From Pandoraea sp. PE-S2T-3 (GTDB lineage: Bacteria; Pseudomonadota; Gammaproteobacteria; Burkholderiales; Burkholderiaceae), in the NCBI RefSeq assembly GCF_002179965.1, contig NZ_NGUQ01000037.1, forward strand, positions 310,001 to 374,000: a stretch of DNA of 64,000 bases, written 5' to 3'. Under the pieces are notes generated by a model that was not told where the DNA came from, ran no database searches, and saw only the letters and a list, made by a program, of their open reading frames with translations. The translations under genes and the position numbers were made by a program. Shown piece by piece: positions 1 to 8,524 of the stretch (position 1 is the first letter of the stretch; each line of letters begins with the position of its first letter).

Positions 1-1
1 T

Positions 2-1084
2 TTTGCCGGCCACACGCCTGTGCGTTACGACGACGCGGTGGCGTGGTCGACCGGCGATGGCCGCGCCCGCGATGCCGGTTTGCTGATGTTTGCCGACGAA
101 TGGCCGGTACGTGGCATGGCCGGCGCCGAAGTCTATCTGCTGCGGCCGACCCCGCACGAGGGCCCGGCGAGCAAGGCAAGCGCCTGGCCGCGCGATGTCG
201 CGTTGCTGCATCAGGCCGGTCTGTGGGAAGCCCTCGGCGTCTCGCCGGAACCCGGGCTTGCCGCATCGGCCGATCTGCCGCGCAGCACCAGCGCACAGCC
301 GGGGGCGCGTCCGTTGGCGGGGTGGTATGTGCTGGTGTCGGACGATCATCCGATCAGTGGCATGCTGCTCTCGCGGCAACTGGAAGGGCTGGGTGCGATG
401 GTTGATTGCTATAACGACCCGCGCGAAGCCCTCGATGCGTTCGATAGCGAATCGCACATGCTCGTGATCACCGACGCCAACATGCCGCACATTTCCGGCC
501 AGACGCTGGCCACGGAAATCAAGGCGCGCGCGCCGCAAGTGCCGGTCATTGTCGCGACGGCCGACGTGACGTTGCGCATCGACCGCGACCCGAAATCCCC
601 GTTCGATGCCGTGGTCTACAAACCGGTCGACTCGGGCTCGCTGCTGCGTGTGATCGATCTCGTGCGTGCCCGCTACCCGTCGTTGCGTGGCGAGATCGAA
701 CCGCTGCCTGCGATTGTCGATTCGTCGGTGCTGACGACCGCGCAAACACCCATTGAGGTAGTCCCCGCCACGTTTCCGAAGGACACGGGCGTGCCGTTGA
801 TGGACATGCTCGATGCGTTCGTCCGCATCAGCGATCAGGACATCGAGGACTGCCGTAAGGCGCTGGCCAATGTGTCGCGCGATGCACTGCGCCACTCTGC
901 GCACCGGCTCCGGGGCGGATTCATGTCCTTCGGGCTTGCCTCGCTGGCAGCTCACGCAGCGCAACTCGAACACCTCGCGCCACAAGCATCGGCCGGGCAG
1001 ATCGGCGCTTCGTTCGAAGTGCTGGAAACCGCGTGGAACGACTGGTTGCGCGCACAAGGCCATGCGATTGTCGACGACGCCTGA
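2..1084 (+). CDS. Hybrid sensor histidine kinase, C-terminal part (receiver + Hpt), partial
   Basis: The reading frame is open to the left edge, so only the C-terminal ~360 residues are present and the true start lies outside. Counting from the GTG at 20, a receiver domain spans about residues 100-220: acidic pair in VSDDHP, phospho-acceptor Asp in VITDANMP near residue 151, conserved Lys in VVYKPVD. A histidine phosphotransfer domain follows near 265-345, with the phosphorylatable His in the motif AHRLRGG near residue 294. Receiver then Hpt is the tail of BvgS/EvgS-type phosphorelay kinases, which pass phosphate His-Asp-His-Asp to a separate response regulator. The sensor and kinase domains are not in the window, so signal and target are unknown. 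Confidence 0.85.
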   Translation, partial: FAGHTPVRYDDAVAWSTGDGRARDAGLLMFADEWPVRGMAGAEVYLLRPTPHEGPASKASAWPRDVALLHQAGLWEALGVSPEPGLAASADLPRSTSAQPGARPLAGWYVLVSDDHPISGMLLSRQLEGLGAMVDCYNDPREALDAFDSESHMLVITDANMPHISGQTLATEIKARAPQVPVIVATADVTLRIDRDPKSPFDAVVYKPVDSGSLLRVIDLVRARYPSLRGEIEPLPAIVDSSVLTTAQTPIEVVPATFPKDTGVPLMDMLDAFVRISDQDIEDCRKALANVSRDALRHSAHRLRGGFMSFGLASLAAHAAQLEHLAPQASAGQIGASFEVLETAWNDWLRAQGHAIVDDA

Positions 1085-1113
1085 TGGCCGGCTCCGTCAG
1101 CCCACGCTTCTCT

Positions 1114-2019
1114 CTACTCGACGAAGTGCTCTGAGATGAGCTGACGAAGCCATTGATTGCCGACGTCCTGATGGTAGCGGCGATGCCAGAACACATTGGT
1201 CTGCAACGCCGGCAGACGCACGGGCGGCTTGACGAAGTGCAGCCCGAAGGGCGCGGCGGCCCGCTCGGCGAACTTCTGCGGCACGGTGACGACGAGATCG
1301 TTGGTGCTCACGACATAGGGCACGGCGATGAAGTGGGGCACCCAGAAGTTGGCGTCGGCGCCAAAGCCCGCTTGCGCCAATAACTGGTTGACGCGCGCGT
1401 AGGGGTTGTCGCCGGTGGTGACGAAGAGATGGCGCGCGGCCTGAAACTCTGCCAATCCGGCATCAGGGCGGTCCAGCGCGTGGCCGATTCGGAACATGCT
1501 CACGTACTGCTGGCGAAACAGCCGCCGCTGGAAGAACGGGCCGGTCAGGTCGTCGAATGCCCCCACCGCGAGATCAATCTGTCCAGCCGCCATGGCTTCT
1601 TTCAGATCGGGCAGCGCCGTACGCACGGTGCTTAACCGCACGCCGGGCGCCAACTGCGTGCACAGATCGATCAGCGTAGGCATGAAGTACACCTCGCCGA
1701 CGTCGGTCATTGCCAACGTGAATTCGCGTTGGCTCGTCGCGGGGTCGAAGGCCTCTCGGTGATTGATCGCGCGCGATATCCCGGCCAGCGCTGCCGACAC
1801 CGGCTCGGCCAGCGCCTCCGCAAACGGCGTGGGCTGCATGCCGTTGCCGGTTCGGGTGAAGAGTTCGTCGTCGAACGTGTGGCGCAGCCGGGCGAGTCCG
1901 TTGCTGACAGCCGGCTGCGACAGGCCGAGTTCGCGGGCGGCCTGCGAAATGCTCCGATGCGTGAGCACGGCATGAAAGACGACAAGCAGGTTCAGATCGA
2001 CGTCGCGCAAAGAAATCAT
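1114..2019 (-). CDS. LysR-family transcriptional regulator, divergent from hmgA
   Basis: A 301-residue LysR-type regulator of normal family length. The N-terminal winged helix-turn-helix covers about residues 5-65 (DLNLLVVFHAV, then SISQAARELGLSQPAVS, a typical recognition helix). A periplasmic-binding-protein-like effector domain fills residues ~90-300. The gene is transcribed away from the homogentisate dioxygenase gene with 113 bp between the two starts, the usual layout for a LysR activator of a neighbouring catabolic operon. Control of hmgA-fahA is inferred from position only; the effector could be homogentisate or another aromatic intermediate. An ATAG/CTAT dyad lies in the shared intergenic region. 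Confidence 0.88.
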   Translation of the reverse strand: MISLRDVDLNLLVVFHAVLTHRSISQAARELGLSQPAVSNGLARLRHTFDDELFTRTGNGMQPTPFAEALAEPVSAALAGISRAINHREAFDPATSQREFTLAMTDVGEVYFMPTLIDLCTQLAPGVRLSTVRTALPDLKEAMAAGQIDLAVGAFDDLTGPFFQRRLFRQQYVSMFRIGHALDRPDAGLAEFQAARHLFVTTGDNPYARVNQLLAQAGFGADANFWVPHFIAVPYVVSTNDLVVTVPQKFAERAAAPFGLHFVKPPVRLPALQTNVFWHRRYHQDVGNQWLRQLISEHFVE

Positions 2020-2132
2020 GATGAGATGACAGTATTCGCGTTATGAATATAGTGGATTCGCCTATTTATATCGCAAAAGACGAACGCATGTCGGAAAATG
2101 GCCCCATTCGATAACAGGAGACGAGGCATTTC
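2020..2132. promoter_or_regulatory. Divergent LysR/hmgA control region with a dyad
   Basis: These 113 bp separate the divergent starts and are clearly more AT-rich than the flanking genes. They contain an interrupted dyad, ATAG-N9-CTAT at 2049-2065, within a wider AT-rich imperfect palindrome, which is the kind of site LysR proteins bind. A ribosome binding site (GGAGACGAGG) precedes the hmgA ATG at 2133. The binding claim is inference. Confidence 0.45.
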
Positions 2133-3470
2133 ATGCATTCCATCCATTCCATTAAGCGGGCAGACCAGATTCAGGGGGAGTTGGGTTACCTGTCCGGCTT
2201 TCTCAACGAATTCGCGACCGAGGCACTGCCTGGCGCGCTCCCCGTGGGGCAGAACTCCCCGCAGCGGGCGCCCTACGGGCTCTACGCAGAGCAACTCTCC
2301 GGCACGGCATTTACGGCGCCGCGCGGCCACAATCGCCGCTCGTGGGTCTATCGCATTCGCCCGGCCGCGATGCACAAGCCGTTCACGGAAATCGAGCAAT
2401 CGCGCTGGCTGAGCCGGTTCGACGACGTGCCGGCACCGCCCAACCAGATGCGCTGGGACCCGCTGCCGATGCCCGCTACGCCGACCGACTTCGTCGACGG
2501 TATGGTCACGATGGGCGGCAACGGCAGCCCCGACGGCCAACGCGGCTGCGGCATCCATCTGTATGCCGCCAACAAGTCGATGGACGGCCGGTTCTTCTAT
2601 AACGCCGATGGCGAGTTGCTGATCGTGCCGCAGGAAGGCCGTCTGCGTCTGGCGACCGAATTCGGTGTGCTGGACGTCGAGCCGTACGAAATCGCGGTCG
2701 TGCCGCGCGGCGTGCGTTTTCGCGTGACGCTGCTCGACGGCACCGCGCGCGGCTATGTCTGCGAAAACTATGGGGCACTTCTGCGCCTGCCCGATCTGGG
2801 CCCGATTGGTTCGAACGGTCTGGCCAATCCGCGCGACTTCCTCACGCCCGTAGCGGCGTACGAAGACGTGGAAGGCGACTTCGAACTGGTCGCCAAATTC
2901 GGCGGCGAACTCTGGCGCGCCGATATCGGCCACTCGCCGCTCGACGTCGTGGCATGGCACGGTAACTACGCACCGTACAAATACGATCTGCGTCACTTCA
3001 ACACGATCGGCTCGATCAGCTTCGACCATCCGGACCCCTCGATCTTCCTGGTGCTGCAATCGCAGAGCAACACGCCGGGCGTGGATGACATCGACTTCGT
3101 GATCTTCCCGCCGCGCTGGCTGGCGATGGAAAACTCGTTCCGTCCGCCTTGGTTCCATCGCAACATCGCGAGCGAGTTCATGGGCCTGATCCATGGCGTG
3201 TACGACGCGAAGGCGGAAGGCTTCGTGCCGGGCGGGGCGAGCCTGCACAACTGCATGTCGGGCCACGGCCCCGATGCCGATACGTTCGAGAAAGCCTCGG
3301 CCGCCGACACGAGCAAACCGCACAAGGTCGATGCCACGATGGCGTTCATGTTCGAGACGCCTGCCGTCATTCGCCCCACGCGCTTTGCGTTGGAGACCAA
3401 GCAGTTGCAGGACAACTACTACACCTGCTGGCAAGGTCTGAAGAAGCACTTCAACCCGAATCAGAAGTAA
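2133..3470 (+). CDS. hmgA: Homogentisate 1,2-dioxygenase
   Basis: Opens the aromatic ring of homogentisate with O2 to give maleylacetoacetate, the central step of tyrosine and phenylalanine catabolism; cytosolic Fe(II) enzyme. The 445 residues match the family length. Recognisable segments include the N-terminal [19 protein letters not shown] and [21 protein letters not shown], and the C-terminal iron-site region with [15 protein letters not shown] and [11 protein letters not shown], which supply the His/Glu ligands. The ATG at 2133 follows a purine-rich Shine-Dalgarno sequence. fahA lies 100 bp downstream on the same strand, so the two very likely form an operon; a separate maleylacetoacetate isomerase gene is not seen nearby. 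Confidence 0.97.
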   Translation: MHSIHSIKRADQIQGELGYLSGFLNEFATEALPGALPVGQNSPQRAPYGLYAEQLSGTAFTAPRGHNRRSWVYRIRPAAMHKPFTEIEQSRWLSRFDDVPAPPNQMRWDPLPMPATPTDFVDGMVTMGGNGSPDGQRGCGIHLYAANKSMDGRFFYNADGELLIVPQEGRLRLATEFGVLDVEPYEIAVVPRGVRFRVTLLDGTARGYVCENYGALLRLPDLGPIGSNGLANPRDFLTPVAAYEDVEGDFELVAKFGGELWRADIGHSPLDVVAWHGNYAPYKYDLRHFNTIGSISFDHPDPSIFLVLQSQSNTPGVDDIDFVIFPPRWLAMENSFRPPWFHRNIASEFMGLIHGVYDAKAEGFVPGGASLHNCMSGHGPDADTFEKASAADTSKPHKVDATMAFMFETPAVIRPTRFALETKQLQDNYYTCWQGLKKHFNPNQK

Positions 3471-3505
3471 GCGGACCCGCGTCGCGACTTCGCCAAACCC
3501 CAAGA

Positions 3506-3542
3506 CGGCCCACGCCGCGCACGACTGCGCGGCTGTGGGCCG
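3506..3542 (+). other. Long GC hairpin between hmgA and fahA
   Basis: A near-perfect inverted repeat with about 16 paired bases per arm, one bulged T and a 4-base loop (CGAC). It lies 35 bp after the hmgA stop and ends 28 bp before the fahA start. It has no following T-tract, so it reads better as an mRNA processing or stabilising structure, or a leaky attenuator, than as a full terminator. Confidence 0.6.
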
Positions 3543-3570
3543 GCGCATTACCACGAATAAGGATTGCCTC

Positions 3571-4857
3571 ATGTCGAATCTCCCGCAAAGCTGGGTCGCG
3601 TCCGCCAACACCGGCGCGACGGACTTCCCGTTGCAAAACCTGCCGTACGGCGTGTTCAGCACGCAGGCGCAACCCAGCCCGCGCGTCGGCGTCGCGATCG
3701 GCGATCAAGTGCTCGATCTCGCCGCACTCGAGGCCGCCGGTCTCCTGACGCTCGCGATGTCGGGCAACACCACGCCGGTGTTCTCGCAGCCGTCGATCAA
3801 CGCGTTCGTGGCCCTCGGCCGCCCGGTGTGGCAAGCCACGCGTGCGCGCCTGAGCGCACTGCTGTCGGCCGACGGCGATGCCGCGTTGCGCGATAACGCC
3901 GCCCTGCGTGCACAGGCACTGGTGCCGCTCGCTGACGCCACGCTCCATCTGCCCGTGCAGGTGCCGGGTTACACCGACTTCTACTCGTCGAAAGAGCACG
4001 CTACCAACGTGGGGAGCATGTTCCGTGACCCGGCGAACGCGCTGCTGCCGAACTGGCTCGAAATTCCAATCGGCTACAACGGCCGCGCCAGCTCGATCGT
4101 GGTCAGTGGCACGGACATTCATCGCCCGAACGGACAGATCAAGCTGCCGGACCAGCCGCGTCCGATTTTCGACGCCTGCCGCAAGCTCGACTTCGAACTC
4201 GAAACCGGCTTCATCGTCGGTCGCGAGACGGCACTCGGCGACACGCTTGACGTGGAAGCCGCCGAAGCCGCCATCTTCGGCATGGTGCTGCTCAACGACT
4301 GGTCGGCGCGTGACCTCCAGCAGTGGGAATACGTGCCGCTGGGCCCGTTCAACGCGAAGACGTTCGGCACGTCGATTTCGCCGTGGGTGGTGACGATGGA
4401 AGCGCTTGAGCCGTTCCGCGTCGCAGGCCCCGAGCAGGATCCGCAGCCGGTCTCGTATCTGCAACAGCAAGGCAAGCATGCGTTCGACATCGAACTCGAA
4501 GTGCTGCTGCAAGCCGAGACCGACACGCAGGCGACGACGATCTGCCGTACCAACTTCCGTTACATGTACTGGAGCATGGCGCAACAATTCGCACACCACA
4601 CGGTGTCGGGTTGCAACGTGCGCGTGGGCGACATGATGGGCTCCGGCACGATCAGCGGCCCCACGCCCGATTCGTTCGGCAGCTTGCTTGAGCTCACGTG
4701 GAACGGCAAAAACCCGCTCACGCTCGCCGGCGGTGCCAAGCGCAGCTTCATCGAAGACGGCGATACGGTCGTGATGGCGGGTTGGTGTCAGGGCGACGGC
4801 TACCGCGTCGGCTTCGGCGAAGTCTCCGGCAAGATCTTGCCGGCAAAGGCCCGCTGA
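3571..4857 (+). CDS. fahA: Fumarylacetoacetase
   Basis: Hydrolyses fumarylacetoacetate to fumarate and acetoacetate, the last step of the homogentisate pathway. The ATG at 3571 (MSNLPQSW) is preferred over the upstream in-frame start because AAGGA sits just before it; this gives 428 residues, close to the family norm. Metal and active-site signatures of the FAH fold are visible: YTDFYSSKEHATN (metal Asp and catalytic His), FELETGFIVG (metal Glu pair), NDWSARDLQQWEYVPLGPF (metal Asp), and a conserved Lys in NAKTFGTSISPWVV. It lies downstream of hmgA on the same strand and completes the tyrosine route to central metabolism. Confidence 0.96.
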   Translation: MSNLPQSWVASANTGATDFPLQNLPYGVFSTQAQPSPRVGVAIGDQVLDLAALEAAGLLTLAMSGNTTPVFSQPSINAFVALGRPVWQATRARLSALLSADGDAALRDNAALRAQALVPLADATLHLPVQVPGYTDFYSSKEHATNVGSMFRDPANALLPNWLEIPIGYNGRASSIVVSGTDIHRPNGQIKLPDQPRPIFDACRKLDFELETGFIVGRETALGDTLDVEAAEAAIFGMVLLNDWSARDLQQWEYVPLGPFNAKTFGTSISPWVVTMEALEPFRVAGPEQDPQPVSYLQQQGKHAFDIELEVLLQAETDTQATTICRTNFRYMYWSMAQQFAHHTVSGCNVRVGDMMGSGTISGPTPDSFGSLLELTWNGKNPLTLAGGAKRSFIEDGDTVVMAGWCQGDGYRVGFGEVSGKILPAKAR

Positions 4858-5099
4858 GCTTCCGCGGCAGCGGCGAGGGCGGCTGCCGAGGGCAACCGCT
4901 CCCACCACGGGTCGCGGCGTAGCGGAATGCCGCTAGCCTGAATGCGGCACCGCGTCGGCGTGTAGGCCAGCTCGTTGCCGACGCGCCGCAGCAGCGGCAT
5001 ATCGCCCAGCCGCGCGCGCCGTGGCACGCGCAGCGATCGTTTTGCGGGTGTGCGGGTCGTGTTGCTGGGGATTGGGGTAGTTGGCGAAGCGTTGCCCAT
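4800..5099 (-). CDS. Small hypothetical protein overlapping the fahA 3' end
   Basis: A 99-codon frame on the minus strand, starting MGNASPTTPIP. The ATG at 5099 is preceded by CGGGAGACACCAG, a good Shine-Dalgarno with 7-nt spacing. That RBS, not similarity, is the reason for listing it. The protein is basic and low in complexity at its ends, with no domain or motif I recognise. Its last 58 nt overlap the 3' end of fahA antiparallel. It may be a genuine small gene or a chance frame in GC-rich DNA. Confidence 0.35.
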   Translation of the reverse strand: MGNASPTTPIPSNTTRTPAKRSLRVPRRARLGDMPLLRRVGNELAYTPTRCRIQASGIPLRRDPWWERLPSAAALAAAAEAQRAFAGKILPETSPKPTR

Positions 5100-5202
5100 C
5101 TGGTGTCTCCCGACGAAGGTACATGGGAGACATTTAGCCATGAACATGGGCGTCGCGACAGGTTAAGCCGTCCGAAAAACCGGTGACTCAAGTGTCATCG
5201 CA

Positions 5203-5235
5203 AAGGTGCCACCCGACGGCTGTCGAGGGCACCTT
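5203..5235 (-). terminator. Hairpin downstream of the YdiK-type permease gene
   Basis: Perfect 8-bp arms (AAGGTGCC / GGCACCTT) enclose an inner CGAC/GTCG stem with a GGCT loop. It begins 10 bp after the stop of the minus-strand permease gene and is followed in that direction by a short T run (TTTG). Probably a transcription terminator, though the T-tract is weak. Confidence 0.5.
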
Positions 5236-5244
5236 CCGACGCCT

Positions 5245-6366
5245 TCACGCGGGCTTGTCGGCGTCCGCAGCGGGCGATTTCAGCGGTGCGCCGCTGGGGG
5301 CCGTAGCCGGACGATTCAGCCCTTCGTTAATCCACGCCATCAGCAGCGTGTAGGTCACGGCGAGGATCACCGGGCCGACAAAGAGCCCGACGATACCGAA
5401 GCTGAGCATGCCGCCCAGCACCCCGGCAAGAATCAACGTCATCGGCAGATCGGCGCCTCGCTTGATGAGCATCGGGCGCATGACGTTGTCCAGCATGCCG
5501 ATGATGACCGACAGCACGAGCAACAGCGTCGCGAGCGTCGGGCTGTCCTGCCAGTAGAGCCACGCCACGCTCGACAGCAGCACCGGGAACGGGCCGATTT
5601 GCGCGATACAGAAGACAAACATCAGCGCGGTCAGGAAGCCCGGCAACGGCACACCGGTCACCCACAGGCCGAGGCCCCCCAGCAATGACTGCGTCACCGC
5701 CGTGACCACGATACCCAGCGCCACCGCGCGAATCGACATGCCGGCGAGCCTGACGGCCTCTTCGCCGCGATCACCACCCAGCCGGCGGGCAATACGGATC
5801 AATGCCCGCGCGGCACGTTCACCCTGCATGAACAGGATGGCCGAGATGATGAGCGTCAAGCCAAGGTGGACGAACAGCAGGCCGACCGAACCGAGCTTCG
5901 AGAATGCCCAGGTTGCCCCTTTGACGGCATAGGGCTGCACTTTTGCCACTAACCCGCCGGGACCGGCGGCCGCCAGTGATTGCCACTCTTCGCTGGCGCG
6001 TTGCCCGATGACGGGAATGTGCGACAGCCAGTCCGGCGGCATCGGCAACCCGCGCGCACCGATGGATTGCACCTGCTCGCTGATATCGGACGCATGGCCG
6101 ATGAGCGTGCCGACGGCGGCCGTGAGTGGTGCCACGACGATGACCAACATGCCGAAGATCATGACCGTGGTCGCCAGCCAGCGGCGTCCCCAGAGCCGGC
6201 GTTGCAGGCCGACCAGCATCGGCCATGTCGACGCAACGATGGTCACGGCCCAGATGAAGGCGGGCAGGAAAGGTAGCAGTACCCACAACGTGCCGATCAT
6301 CAGCAGGCTGAGTACCAGGATGATCAGCAGATTTCGGGCGAGTTCGCTCGGCGTCATGGATAGCAT
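5245..6366 (-). CDS. AI-2E family (YdiK/PerM-like) inner-membrane permease
   Basis: A 373-residue inner-membrane protein of the UPF0118/AI-2E transporter family. Hydrophobic segments lie near residues 10-60 (LLIILVLSLLMIGTLWVLLPF, split as two helices), about 65-95, 155-180, and a cluster over 205-350, with the family-typical GLFVGPVILA segment near the C-terminus. Substrates in this family are mixed (AI-2, Na+/H+, unknown), so no substrate is assigned. The ATG at 6366 has GGAG five bases upstream; an in-frame ATG nine bases later is the alternative. The tail is Ala/Pro-rich. The gene stands alone between a terminator-like hairpin and an inverted-repeat region. Confidence 0.85.
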   Translation of the reverse strand: MLSMTPSELARNLLIILVLSLLMIGTLWVLLPFLPAFIWAVTIVASTWPMLVGLQRRLWGRRWLATTVMIFGMLVIVVAPLTAAVGTLIGHASDISEQVQSIGARGLPMPPDWLSHIPVIGQRASEEWQSLAAAGPGGLVAKVQPYAVKGATWAFSKLGSVGLLFVHLGLTLIISAILFMQGERAARALIRIARRLGGDRGEEAVRLAGMSIRAVALGIVVTAVTQSLLGGLGLWVTGVPLPGFLTALMFVFCIAQIGPFPVLLSSVAWLYWQDSPTLATLLLVLSVIIGMLDNVMRPMLIKRGADLPMTLILAGVLGGMLSFGIVGLFVGPVILAVTYTLLMAWINEGLNRPATAPSGAPLKSPAADADKPA

Positions 6367-6468
6367 AAGCACTCCGGGGTGGGGGAAACCGCGCCGTCTG
6401 GCGCGTCAGGCATTGATGTCATACGCAGACTGTACGCCTTGGAAGCAAGATGCCACGCGGGCAAAGGT

Positions 6469-6565
6469 ACGGCAAGTGCGTTGCGCGTGCGTGACTTGGC
6501 GCCAGTCTACCGCGCCTCGGGCGGCGGGGGCGCGTGAAGTTTCTGTTGCGCAACGCACTTGCCGT
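6469..6565. repeat. 18-bp perfect inverted repeat flanking 61 bp
   Basis: ACGGCAAGTGCGTTGCGC at 6469-6486 is repeated in perfect inverse complement at 6548-6565. The 61-bp interior holds further short palindromes (TGGCGCCA, and CGCGCC...GGCGCG). The right arm ends four bases from the stop of the minus-strand gene at 6570, so the whole could fold as a long hairpin at the end of that transcript. Alternatives are a small MITE/REP-like element or a terminator. Confidence 0.6.
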
Positions 6566-6569
6566 GTCA

Positions 6570-8465
6570 TCAGCAATGCGATCGGTTGTCGTGACCGAGG
6601 CTGTCCGGAATGGAGATTACGGTTTCCCGTACGGGTTGGACGCGCGGGGCCGTCATGACGCTGGCGCGTCGTACGTGGGCCAGGTGGTTCGGGTGCGGTG
6701 ATGGCAGCGGCGCAGCGCTGCGCCAGGGCACATCGGGGGGGGAGTCCGGTGGCGTGGTCGACGGCGATTCGAACACCGAATTGGACGACAGGCTGCTTCG
6801 CTGCCAACTGCCTTGCGGCGGCCAGTTGCCGTCTCTCCGGGCCGCGGCTTGCAGTTCGCACTGGAAGCATTGAATGCCTGAGTCGTGCGATCCGGTGCTG
6901 GTTCGCGGCGGCTCCTGTGAACCGGTCACCGCAGGGGAGGGCCCGTGTTCGACGTCGGCCGCTTGGCTGCGCTGATCGGGCGCGCGCTGCAAGTAGGCTG
7001 TCTTGATGTCGTTGCTTCTCGCTTCGCCCAGCGCGACCTGAAGCAGCCCGCCGATGGCAGCGTAGAGGTAGACGAAGTCCATCTGATTCAGCAGCGTGCG
7101 CTCGCCGTTGATAGTCTTGGCACGCGCCGTCACATCGTCGCTCCATTCGATACCGGCAAACGCGAAGGTGAGAAGCGCGCCGAGCAGCGCAGTCGTTCTT
7201 GAGCAGAAGCTTTTGGAGAAGCGCTCTCTGAGTGCCGCGCAGAACGACGCGGTTTGCGTGTCGTCCGCCTGATCCATCAGCAAATCGGCGAGATCGGCCT
7301 GCAACAGCAGCTCCATCGCAGCATCGTTCTTCGACACCCGAAAGTGATCGAGACTTGCACGCAGCGGCACCCCTACCATCGCGAGCGCGAGTTCCATCGT
7401 TGCGTGAACGATATCTTTCCATGGTCCCGCCATGACACTCGGAATTTGACTCTCGATAAGCAACCGCAGCGGATTGCGTATCAGGCCATAGCAGCCCGCG
7501 TACGACGCGCAGGACACAATGAGCTCCCGCAATGGGGCGTGCAGGGACGAATTCAGATGCTCCAGTCCGGGGGCCGGTGTCGTTCGCGCCAGCTTTTCCC
7601 GCAGCGATGGACAGGCCGTATCGAACAGGGACGCACCGGCAGTATTGGTCAGCATGATGACCAGACCGCTGATAACGTGCATCGCCAGCCTTCCGGCGAG
7701 GACGGAACCCACGTAGGGGCCAATAGCCGTCGCGAGTATCGAGGCGAACACGGACCCCACGGCAAAGGGGGCGGCATCGCGACCGATACCCCGGGCCAGG
7801 CACAACCACAAACTGTCGGACCGGATGTTCTTAAGAAGTGCCAGAAACTTGGGCGCCACTTGCTCGCAACGCACGCCGCGTTTCGCCAATAGCAGAGCGG
7901 TGTTCTGCAAATGAATACGGTTGGCGCTCTCCCAGGGAGGCTTCGGCGTTCGCGAAGGTGCGGGTTCGCCTGTGCTCTCGTTCAGCATTTCGTCCACGTA
8001 TTTCCAGAAAAACTGGAAAATCCGATCGGCCTCTTTGAGGGTCGCCTGTCCGGGCGCGGAGAAAGCGTTACCGGGCACCGGTTTCAGCGTTCCGCACACA
8101 TCGAAGTCGAGTTGAACAAAGCGTGCGTCGCTCTGCGCGGCGTGGTATCGGGGGTACGGGACATTCAGCGTTTCGCACAAGTCTTCGGCCAAAAGCGACA
8201 CGGCGTGTCCTTCCGGTGGCATCGCAATTCGTAGCTCGGCGCGGGACGTGGCGGACGGCCGGTAGGGTTGTGTGGGGAACGGCGCTGTGTAGGGCATGAA
8301 GTCGGCGGCCGACGTCACCGGCCCGGCACTCCGGGCCGCACCGGCCGTCAGGCCCTGTAAAAGACGAGAAGCGGGCGATGCTACGCGGAACCGCTCCTCG
8401 CGACGACAGCCGGACAGGCGTTTAAAACCGTTAATGCGCGTGTCTGCGTAGGCGGCGCGTGTCAC
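6570..8465 (-). CDS. Unknown membrane protein, effector-like
   Basis: A 631-codon frame (GTG start; an in-frame ATG at 8297, MPYTAPF, gives 575 residues and is a serious alternative). I recognise no family. The first ~55 residues are basic and Ser/Ala-rich. Residues ~60-250 are soluble-looking. Several hydrophobic stretches follow: SVFASILATAIGPYVGSVLA and MHVISGLVIMLTNTAGASLF near 255-300, then ELALAMVGVPLRASL, TTALLGALLTFAFAGI and MDFVYLYAAIGGLLQVAL. The last ~130 residues are low-complexity Ser/Pro/His. A disordered N-terminus, central membrane hairpins and a polar tail fit a secreted or translocated effector, but this is inference; no secretion genes are nearby. It lies 59 bp after astE on the same strand, with no metabolic link. 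Confidence 0.7.
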   Translation of the reverse strand: MTRAAYADTRINGFKRLSGCRREERFRVASPASRLLQGLTAGAARSAGPVTSAADFMPYTAPFPTQPYRPSATSRAELRIAMPPEGHAVSLLAEDLCETLNVPYPRYHAAQSDARFVQLDFDVCGTLKPVPGNAFSAPGQATLKEADRIFQFFWKYVDEMLNESTGEPAPSRTPKPPWESANRIHLQNTALLLAKRGVRCEQVAPKFLALLKNIRSDSLWLCLARGIGRDAAPFAVGSVFASILATAIGPYVGSVLAGRLAMHVISGLVIMLTNTAGASLFDTACPSLREKLARTTPAPGLEHLNSSLHAPLRELIVSCASYAGCYGLIRNPLRLLIESQIPSVMAGPWKDIVHATMELALAMVGVPLRASLDHFRVSKNDAAMELLLQADLADLLMDQADDTQTASFCAALRERFSKSFCSRTTALLGALLTFAFAGIEWSDDVTARAKTINGERTLLNQMDFVYLYAAIGGLLQVALGEARSNDIKTAYLQRAPDQRSQAADVEHGPSPAVTGSQEPPRTSTGSHDSGIQCFQCELQAAARRDGNWPPQGSWQRSSLSSNSVFESPSTTPPDSPPDVPWRSAAPLPSPHPNHLAHVRRASVMTAPRVQPVRETVISIPDSLGHDNRSHC

Positions 8466-8524
8466 CCGTCACGACACTGCGCGATCGTGTGATCACGCTA
8501 TCAAGGCATCACGCCGCCATCGTT

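Noticed and set aside
6406-7809. 467-codon minus-strand frame overlapping the unknown membrane protein in another frame
   Set aside because: Arg-rich with no hydrophobic pattern; the 631-codon frame has ordered transmembrane segments.
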